64,000 nucleotides of DNA from Kutzneria sp036403095. Its GTDB lineage: Bacteria > Actinomycetota > Actinomycetes > Mycobacteriales > Pseudonocardiaceae. Under the pieces are notes generated by a model. It was given only the letters and a program-made list of their open reading frames with translations, searched no databases and had not been told where the DNA came from. Below are positions 52,383 through 58,977 of the stretch, piece after piece. Positions within the stretch are counted from its first letter, which is position 1; every line of letters starts with the position of its first letter. Both the position numbers and the translations under genes were made by a program. Location: positions 1 to 64,000 of the forward strand of contig DASWRQ010000119.1 of assembly GCA_036403095.1 (NCBI GenBank). Reading direction: 5' to 3'.

Positions 52383-53633
52383 ATGATCGAGAGCACGGGA
52401 GGATCGTTGCGGCTGTTCGTGGGAGATGACTGGGCCGAGGACCACCACGACGTTGAGCTGATGGACACCGGTGGCCGCCGGGTGGCCGCCGCTCGGCTGT
52501 CCGAGGGCGTGGCCGGCATGGCCCGGCTGCACGCGATGATCGGCGATCAGGTCGGCGAGACCGACGACGGGGATGTGGAGGTGCTGGTCGGGATCGAGAC
52601 CGACCGGGGCCCGTGGGTCGCGGCGCTGGTCGCGGCCGGCTACACGGTGTTGGCGGTCAACCCGGTGCAGGTGGCCGGGTTCCGCCGCCGGTTGGGGGTC
52701 TCGGGTGCCAAAAGCGACGCCGCCGACGCGCACGTGCTGGCCGACATGGTCCGTACCCACGCCCACGAGCTGCGCCCGGTCGCGGGTGACTCCGCCCTGG
52801 CCGAGGCGGTCAAGGTGGTGGCCCGCATCCACAAGACGCTGATCTGGGAACGGACCCGCCACGTCCAGCGGTTGCGGCACGCGTTGCGGGACTACTTTCC
52901 TGCCGCGCTGGTCGCGTTCGAGGACCTCGACGCCGGTGACACGCTGGAGCTGCTGGCCGCGGCCCCGACGCCGGCCCGGGCCGCCCGGTTGACCAGGGCA
53001 CAGATCAGCGCGGCGTTGACACGGGCCCGCCGCCGCGATGTCGCCGGGAAGGCCGCGGCCGTGCAGGCCGCGTTGCGCGCTCAGTATCTGGGGCAGCCTG
53101 AGGTCGTGGCCGAGGCCTACGGCGCGTCGGTCACGGCGCTGGTGGCGGTGCTGACTGTGCTCAACACGCAGATCACTGTGTTGCAGGGGCAGGTGCAGGC
53201 CCATTTTGGGCGGCACCCGGCCGCTGAGGTCATCGCTTCCCAGCCCGGGCTGGCAGTGGTGCTCGGCGCTCGGGTGCTCGCCGAGTTCGGAGTCGACCCG
53301 CACCGCTATGCCAGCGCGAAGGCCCGGAAGAACTACGCCGGCACCTCGCCGGTCACCCGGGCCTCGGGCAAGAAGAAGGCCGTGCTGGCCCGGCACGTCC
53401 ACAACGACCGATTGGTGGACGCGGTGATGGCTCAGGCGTTCGCCGCGCTCACCTCGTCGCCCGGCGCACGGGCGTACTACGACCGGCAGAAAGCCCGTGG
53501 TGCTGGTCATAACGCCGCGTTGCGGCAGCTGGCCAATCGGTTGGTGGGCATCCTGCACGGTTGTCTGAAGACCGGCACGGTCTATGACGAAGCGACGGCC
53601 TGGTCACATCACGTTGACCAGACCGCCTCTTGA
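52383..53633 (+). CDS. IS110-family DEDD transposase/recombinase
   Basis: 416 aa. N-terminal RuvC-like DEDD domain: first Asp in FVGDDWAED, Glu in VGIETDRG, Asp pair in GAKSDAADAHVLAD. A coiled-coil middle is followed by the C-terminal Tnp_20 domain with PGLAVVLGARVLAEFG and a conserved Ser in YAGTSPVTRASG. The full-length reading frame without lesions suggests possible activity. ATG 52383 is used. Confidence 0.95.
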   Translation: MIESTGGSLRLFVGDDWAEDHHDVELMDTGGRRVAAARLSEGVAGMARLHAMIGDQVGETDDGDVEVLVGIETDRGPWVAALVAAGYTVLAVNPVQVAGFRRRLGVSGAKSDAADAHVLADMVRTHAHELRPVAGDSALAEAVKVVARIHKTLIWERTRHVQRLRHALRDYFPAALVAFEDLDAGDTLELLAAAPTPARAARLTRAQISAALTRARRRDVAGKAAAVQAALRAQYLGQPEVVAEAYGASVTALVAVLTVLNTQITVLQGQVQAHFGRHPAAEVIASQPGLAVVLGARVLAEFGVDPHRYASAKARKNYAGTSPVTRASGKKKAVLARHVHNDRLVDAVMAQAFAALTSSPGARAYYDRQKARGAGHNAALRQLANRLVGILHGCLKTGTVYDEATAWSHHVDQTAS

Positions 53634-53685
53634 CACCCAAAACCCTGGGATGTCTTTCCAAACACCAGGGGGTTGACAAAAGGGG

Positions 53686-54567
53686 TCAGCGCCAGCTGGG
53701 GAGCCAGAGTTCGGCCTGCCAGTGGGCGTTGGTGATCAGGTCGCCGTTGAGGATGGGCCAGAGCCAGGCGAAGTTGGCGATCACGAGGCCGGTGTAGATG
53801 GCGACGACCAGCAGGCCGGTGCCGCGGCGTTCGGCGCCGGCACGGGCGCGGCCGAGGATGTCGCCGCAGGCCAGGACCAGGCCCAGCACCAGGAACGGCG
53901 CCATCGGCGTGACGTAGAAGAAGAACATCTGCCGGTCGATGTTGACGAACCAGGGCAGCAGACCGGCCAGGTAGCCGACCATCACGGCGGCGTGGCGCCA
54001 GTCGAACTTGACGATGGCCCGCCACAGCGACCAGCCGATCATCGGGAAGGCCAGCCACCACATGGCCGGCGTGCCGACCAGCATCTCGGCTCGGACGCAC
54101 TGCACCGCGCCGCAGCCGGTGGCGTACGGGTTGGGCCCCTGCTCGATGTAGTACAGCATCGGCCGCAGCCCCATCGGCCACGTCCACGGCTTGGATTCCC
54201 AGTAGTGGTGGTGGTTGCTGCTGAGCAGGTTCTCGTGGAACTTCAGCACGTCGGCCTGGTAGTAGAGGAACGAGTGGAACGCGGTGTCGAACGAGTGGCG
54301 GTCGATGCCCGTCTCGCTGCCGAACCACCCCCACCACGTGGCGAAGTACACCGCCACCGCGATCACCACGAGCGACCACAGCGCCGGCAGGACGTCCCGG
54401 ACGATCGTGCCGACCCACGGCCGCTCGACACCGGCCGCGCGCCGGGCCGTGGCATCCCAGATGACGGACAAGAGGCCGAAGGCGACGATGTAATAGAGGC
54501 CGTTCCATTTGACGCCGCAGGCCAGCCCTAGCGAAATGCCGGCGGCAAATCGCCACCAACGGAAACC
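53686..54567 (-). pseudogene. pmt: Protein O-mannosyltransferase, C-terminal part (split by IS66 element)
   Basis: Downstream half of a GT39 protein O-mannosyltransferase. It reads GFRWWRFAAGISLGLACGVKWNGLYYI onward with several membrane helices and ends NAHWQAELWLPSW. Joining it to the N-terminal half (56076-56731) after removing the IS and one target copy restores an uninterrupted frame of about 509 aa. The apparent start at 54618 lies inside the IS. Without the N-terminal half, the catalytic first loop is lost, so this part cannot work alone. Confidence 0.9.
54560..54567. repeat. 8-bp target-site duplication, left copy
   Basis: CGGAAACC, repeated at 56076-56083, flanks the IS66-family element; 8 bp is the normal IS66 duplication length. 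Both copies intact indicates a recent simple insertion. Confidence 0.9.
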
Positions 54568-56075
54568 GTAACTGGTCAGGTTGTTTGTAGTGCTTGATCG
54601 TCTCCGTGGGATGATCACGGCGTGCAGGCCGGGGATGGGCGTCCGTCGTATGACGACCTTGCCGCCCTGGTCGTGCGTCAGGCGGCGGTGATCGAGGAGC
54701 TACGCGCTGAAGTAGCGGCGTTGCGAGCCGAGAACGCCGAGTTGAGGCGCCGGTTGGACATGAACTCGTCGAACTCCTCGAAGCCGCCCTCGTCGGACTC
54801 GCCGTTCGTCAAGCCGGACCCGAAGTCGTTGCGGGGTAAGTCCGGTCGCAAGCCCGGTGGCCAGACCGGGCATCCGGGTTCGACGTTGGCGCAGGTCGCG
54901 ACACCGGATGAGATCGTGCGTCACGAACCAGCGGCCTGCGGTGGATGCGGCGGTGGACTGGCCGACGCCGCGCAGATCGGCATGGAACGACGCCAGGTGT
55001 TCGACCTGCCGCCGATCACCGTGCGGGTCACCGAACACCAACTCATCACGCGGCGGTGCGCGTGCGGGATCACCACGTGCGCCCCGCCGCCGGACGGGGT
55101 GGCCGCGCCGGCGCAGTACGGGCCGCGGGTCACCGCGATCGTGCTCTACCTGTATGTCGGGCAGTTCCTGTCCAAACAGCGGACTGCCCAGGCGTTGGCC
55201 GAGTTGTTCGGCGCCCCCGTCTCGCCCGGCACTGTCGCCACGATGACCCGCCGTGCCGCCACCGGACTGTCCGGGTTCCTCGGCCTGGTCCGGGATCGGA
55301 TCGCCGAGGCCGCGGTGGCGCATTTCGACGAGACCGGGTTCCGCGTCGAGGGGAGACTGCACTGGGTGCACTCGGCCTCGACCGGGAAGTACTCGCTGAT
55401 CGTCGCGCACGGCAAACGCGGCCGGGTCGCCATGGACGCCGCCGGAGTCCTGCCGTCGTTCACCGGCGTTGCCGTGCATGACGCGTGGGCTCCGTATGAC
55501 TGCTACCCGGTCACGCACGCGTTGTGCAACGCGCATCTGCTGCGGGAGTTGGTCGCGGTGACCGAGACCGCGCCCGTCGGTGAGGGCGGTTGGTGTTGGG
55601 CGCGGCAGGTTCGGGATGGGTTGCTGGAGTTGAAGACCCTGGTGTCCGACGCGGTGAACGCTGGTCGTGTCGCCCTCGACCCGACGCTGTTGGCTGCTCA
55701 GGTTCACGTGATCCGCTCGGCTGCGGTGATCGCAGTGGCCGCCACTGGTCGACGCCGGAGCCCGATCGAGGCCAAGCATCATGCGCTGGCACGTCGGATC
55801 CTGGATCGACAAGCCGACTACCTGCGGTTCGCCACCGATTTTCGGGTTCCCTTCGACAACAACGCCGCCGAGCGTGAGATCCGGATGGTCAGACTCCGGG
55901 AGAAAGTCTCCGGGTGCATGCGCACCCTGGCCGGGGCGCGGGACTTCGCCGCGATCCGTTCCTACCTGGCCACCGCGGCGAAACACCACATGGGGTTCCT
56001 TCACGTCCTCGCGGAGTTGGTCGCGGGGCGTCCCTGGCTGCCTATAACCGCCTGACCACAGACCTAACCAGTTAC
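54568..56075 (+). mobile_element. IS66-family insertion sequence inside pmt (1,508 bp)
   Basis: Left end GTAACTGGTCAGGT (54568-54581) and, on the opposite strand, right end GTAACTGGTTAGGT (56062-56075) match at 13 of 14 positions. An 8-bp target duplication CGGAAACC lies outside each end. It has a single transposase gene and no tnpA/tnpB accessory genes, like the ISBst12 subgroup of IS66. Confidence 0.95.
54622..56055 (+). CDS. IS66-family transposase (TnpC-type)
   Basis: 477 aa. N-terminal coiled-coil/leucine zipper (EELRAEVAALRAENAELRRR), the MNSSNSSKPPSSD motif, Lys/Arg-rich KSGRKPGGQTGHPG, a zinc-finger-like block with CGGCGG and CACG, then the DDE domain: AHFDETGFRV, AVHDAWAPYDCY and late Glu in NNAAEREIRMVR. 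Full length and unbroken, so it may be active. Confidence 0.95.
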   Translation: MQAGDGRPSYDDLAALVVRQAAVIEELRAEVAALRAENAELRRRLDMNSSNSSKPPSSDSPFVKPDPKSLRGKSGRKPGGQTGHPGSTLAQVATPDEIVRHEPAACGGCGGGLADAAQIGMERRQVFDLPPITVRVTEHQLITRRCACGITTCAPPPDGVAAPAQYGPRVTAIVLYLYVGQFLSKQRTAQALAELFGAPVSPGTVATMTRRAATGLSGFLGLVRDRIAEAAVAHFDETGFRVEGRLHWVHSASTGKYSLIVAHGKRGRVAMDAAGVLPSFTGVAVHDAWAPYDCYPVTHALCNAHLLRELVAVTETAPVGEGGWCWARQVRDGLLELKTLVSDAVNAGRVALDPTLLAAQVHVIRSAAVIAVAATGRRRSPIEAKHHALARRILDRQADYLRFATDFRVPFDNNAAEREIRMVRLREKVSGCMRTLAGARDFAAIRSYLATAAKHHMGFLHVLAELVAGRPWLPITA

Positions 56076-56083
56076 CGGAAACC
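56076..56083. repeat. 8-bp target-site duplication, right copy
   Basis: CGGAAACC, identical to 54560-54567. Confidence 0.9.
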
Positions 56084-56731
56084 CAGCCTCGGGCCCCAGC
56101 GTGATTCCTCGATCCAGCCCTCGCCGACCGCGACGGCCAGGCGATTGCGCACCTGATCCCGGTCGACCAGCAGACAGCCGAAGGCGATGACCACGAACAA
56201 CGCCACGAAAATGTCCAGCAGGGCGGTCCGGGACTGCACGTGGCTGACGCCGTCGCAGATCAGCAGCACACCGGCCAGCGCGCCCAGCATGGTCGACCGG
56301 GTCAGCCGGCGGCCGATCCGCACGATCAGCAGGATGCAGATGGCGCCGGCGATGGCCGAGGAGAAGCGCCAGCCCCAGCCGTTGTAGCCGAACAGCCACT
56401 CACCGATCGCGATGAGGTGTTTGCCGACCGGCGGATGCACGATAAAGGCGTAGTCGAAGCCGATATCGTCCTCGAAGCCCCCGTTGCGCAGCATCTGCCA
56501 CGCTTCCGGCGCGTAGTACTTCTCGTCGAAGACCGGCGTGCCACGATCGGTCGGGCGGCCCAGATCCCAGAAGCGGACCAGTGCGCCGAGCAAGGTGACG
56601 GTGAGGGTGACGATCCAGCCGCGGACGGTGTCCCGCGGCCGCCAGACGGCCAGTCGCTCGAGCGGACCGGCGGTCGACGGCTTTGTTGTCGGCAGCTCAC
56701 CGACGTCCACCACGCCGTCGATCGTCCCCAT
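56076..56731 (-). pseudogene. pmt: Protein O-mannosyltransferase, N-terminal part (split by IS66 element)
   Basis: ATG 56731 begins the upstream half. It carries the GT39 catalytic loop FDEKYYAPEAW (Asp-Glu), HPPVGKHLIAIGEWLFG, and helices to WGPRLGF, where the IS intervenes and a stop follows within the IS end. PMTs transfer mannose from polyprenyl-phosphomannose to secreted proteins at the membrane. In mycobacteria (Rv1002c) and Streptomyces, loss alters secreted glycoproteins; in S. coelicolor, pmt mutants resist phage phiC31 and become antibiotic-sensitive. Confidence 0.92.
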
Positions 56732-56803
56732 GGCCGACGATCATGCCGCACACGGCGTGAACACCAGGTCAGCCGGGCACAACCGGCCAGAAACGAGCTG
56801 TGC

Positions 56804-56965
56804 TCAGGCGGCGTGGGGCAGCGAAACCGAGGGACTGTCCACGGCGACGCGGAGCCCGGCGACCAACCCCTCGTCGGCCAGCCCCTCGTCGGCCGCGTCC
56901 ATGGCGTCCTGCTCGCGGTACACACGGTCCAGCACGTCGGCGATATCGTGGAAACCGTCGCTCAT
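56804..56965 (-). CDS. Small acidic protein (53 aa), unknown
   Basis: ATG 56965 follows GAGGAAGTGAAAGATC, a fair ribosome site. It reads MSDGFHDIADVLDRVYREQ, then an internal repeat ADEGL-ADEGL, then VDSPSVSLPHAA. Nearly all third positions are G or C, strong coding support for so short a frame. It is acidic and helical at the start, with no Cys. A precursor-peptide-like leader plus short core is possible, but no modifying enzyme is nearby. It lies just upstream of the split pmt gene on the same strand. Confidence 0.55.
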   Translation of the reverse strand: MSDGFHDIADVLDRVYREQDAMDAADEGLADEGLVAGLRVAVDSPSVSLPHAA

Positions 56966-57235
56966 GATCTTTCACTTCCTCGCTCTGGTGGGCACTGTGA
57001 CCAGAGTGCGGCGGCGATCTCCAGGTCTTCTCCACACAGACTCGATACCGGGTCGCCGGTCCCGTCGTGGCTGCCCGAGCACGCACAGCTGTGAGCGTTG
57101 CCACCACTACGTAGGTCATGACGGGCGCGGGAAGGTGCGTATGTTCACCGATAGCTGGCGTTGTGGCCCGGGGTAGAGAGGTCTGAGGCGGTCTCGAGTG
57201 CTTGCTGGATTGGGTGGGGTTTTTGGCGTGGCACG

Positions 57236-57348
57236 CGTGGATTTGGTGTGGAGCCTCTGGGCGATGGCACGAAGGGCAAAAGCGGGCAGGAAGAGCCGCC
57301 CTTCTTTGGTCAATTGTACGCCATCGCCCCCTCCACACAAAATCCACG
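57236..57348. repeat. Hairpin element copy A (113 bp, multi-stem palindrome)
   Basis: Three nested stems. Outer: CGTGGATTTGGTGTGGAG (57236-57253) with 57331-57348 (17 of 18 pairs). Middle: GGGCGATGGC (57259-57268) with GCCATCGCCC (57320-57329). Inner: GAAGGGC (57271-57277) with GCCCTTC (57298-57304). It is homologous, in inverted orientation, to copy B at 58748-58864. The remaining gap 56966-57466 shows no gene. Confidence 0.85.
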
Positions 57349-57466
57349 CTTCTGATTGCTGGTGACGTTGGGTGCGGTGACGACGTGAGGGAAAAGCCTT
57401 TCTGTTTGCCGTGATTCACCCGTTAGTGATTCGAGTTGGATCTTGGGTGAGAGTATTCTATGAAGT

Positions 57467-58608
57467 ATGGAACTCACCCGCGAGATAGAGAGCATGGAAC
57501 CCGATGGGGCCATCTATGAGCCGATCGTGGGTGTGGATCCGAGTAGCCTCACGCAAGAAGAGTTGGTCACCTATGTCATTGCGGCGCGGAAGCTCAAAGC
57601 CACTCTTGAATACGCCGAACTGGCCGCCATCGCCCACGTCGAGGACGTGCCCGAGGTGGCCATGGCGATCAAGGCGTCGGAGCCGGCGCTGGCTCGGACG
57701 CAGGAGACCGCCGCCGCCCTGGAGAGCCACCCCGCCCTGGCTGAGCTGTTCCGCCGGGGCGAGATCGACCTGGCCCGCTTCACCGCCGTCCGCGAACGCA
57801 CCTGCCACCTGGCCGATCCGGCGCAGGTCGCCGACGTCGACCAGGCCCTGGCCGAGGTCGCCGCCGGGCTGACTCGCACCCAGCTGTGCCGCAAGGCCAC
57901 CGGCCTGGTCGCCCAAGCCGACCCCGATGGCTATGAACAACGCTGCCACAAGGCAAAGGCTGACCGCCGAGTCGAGCTCTCGGCGCTGCCTGACGGCATG
58001 GCCAAACTGATCTGGGTTTTGCCCGCCCCCGAGGCGCGACAGCTGTTCCAGCAGATCTGCGCCGACGCCAAGTCCCTGCCGAAGGACGACCGCACCACCG
58101 ACCAGAAACGCTCCGACGTGCTGCTGGACCGGCTACTGGGCAACCGCGACAACTGGAACGTCCGCACCTTCGTCACCATCTCCATGGAAACCTTGATGGG
58201 CTTGACCAACGATCCCGGCCACCTTGCGGGATATGGGCCGATCTCCGCTGATGCAGCGCGGGAGTTGGCCATGCACGGCCCCTTCCGAGGACTCCTGCTG
58301 GATGAGTACCGCCAGGTCACCGCCATCAGCACCGACACCTACCGCCCCACCGTCCTGACGAAGGAAGCCAACCTCGCCCGCTCCGCCGGCACCTGCACCG
58401 CCCCCGGCTGCACCCGCCCGGTCCAGGAACACGACCACATCACCCCCTGGCCCGCAGGCAACACACCCCCACCAACCTCCAAGGCCTCTGCGCCTACCAC
58501 CACCACCGAAAACACGACAACTACACGGTGACCCGGGATTCGGACGGCGTCTCGCACTGGACCACCCCCACCGGCCGCCACCACACCACCCACCCCACCC
58601 GCTACTGA
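57467..58608 (+). pseudogene. DUF222/HNH nuclease gene (13E12-repeat type), frameshifted in the HNH motif
   Basis: DUF222 region about residues 20-290 (RKLKATLEYAELAAIAHVED, RFTAVRERTCHLADPAQVADVD), then the HNH domain: CTAPGCTRPVQEHDHITPWPAGNT reads in the main frame, but the continuation TNLQGLCAYHHHRKHDNYTVTRD is one frame away, running to the TGA at 58606-58608. The shift lies at the C5 tract 58466-58470, consistent with a one-base loss. As written the protein stops at 58531 without the Asn and last His of HNH. TATTCT (57454-57459) 7 bases before ATG 57467 suggests a leaderless promoter. Either a pseudogene or a slippage-controlled gene. Confidence 0.85.
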
Positions 58609-58747
58609 TCCGGCCGACGGGTGACGGAAGCCAAAAGCCGGAAGCGGAGACGGGGCGGAAACCGCCCGCCCCACGACCTTCCCGGCAATCATCACACCCA
58701 ACCCGACAACCACATTTCGGTAACTCCGATCGCCACCATCGCGACTT

Positions 58748-58864
58748 GGGTCGATTTTGTGTGGAGGGGGACGATGACGTAAAATTGACCAAGCGAAGGG
58801 CAGGCCCGCCTGCCCGCTTTTGCCCTTCGCGTCATCGTCCAGAGGCTCCACACCAAATCGACCC
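58748..58864. repeat. Hairpin element copy B (117 bp, multi-stem palindrome, inverted)
   Basis: Outer stem GGGTCGATTT (58748-58757) with AAATCGACCC (58855-58864); middle GGACGATGACG (58769-58779) with CGTCATCGTCC (58830-58840); inner GCGAAGGGC (58793-58801) with GCCCTTCGC (58822-58830). Its reverse complement aligns along its length with copy A, and the bases that differ between copies change on both sides of the stems. It lies 139 bases after the HNH gene. The remainder of 58609-58977 shows no gene. Confidence 0.85.
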
Positions 58865-58977
58865 ATCAATCCCCATAATCATCGGCACCGAACCCCAGTA
58901 GCAACCCCACCACGCACTACCCACCCACAATCCCACCCACAATCAACTGCCCCAACCAGCAGCCCCAACCCCACCAC

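Larger units (their letters stand above)
52291..53654 (+). mobile_element. IS110-family insertion sequence (ends approximate)
   Basis: Defined by the DEDD transposase at 52383-53633 and flanking non-coding ends. IS110 elements have no strong inverted repeats, so the ends are estimates: the upper limit is 53685 (pmt stop) and the left lies somewhere in 52150-52310. CTGGGATGTC occurs at 52309-52318 and again at 53645-53654, marking related end sequences. It lies between the AfsR-type gene and the disrupted pmt gene. Confidence 0.6.

Noticed and set aside
53686..54618. Independent 310-aa membrane protein
   Set aside because: The first residues (MIIPRRRSSTTNNLTS) come from the IS66 end; the rest is the C-terminal part of the split pmt.
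56804..56965. Lanthipeptide or lasso peptide precursor
   Set aside because: No Cys in the tail, no lanthionine or lasso enzymes nearby; kept only as a small ORF of unknown function.
57202..57414. 70-codon plus-strand frame over hairpin copy A
   Set aside because: It runs through the palindrome, has poor third-position bias, and its reading is forced by the hairpin sequence.
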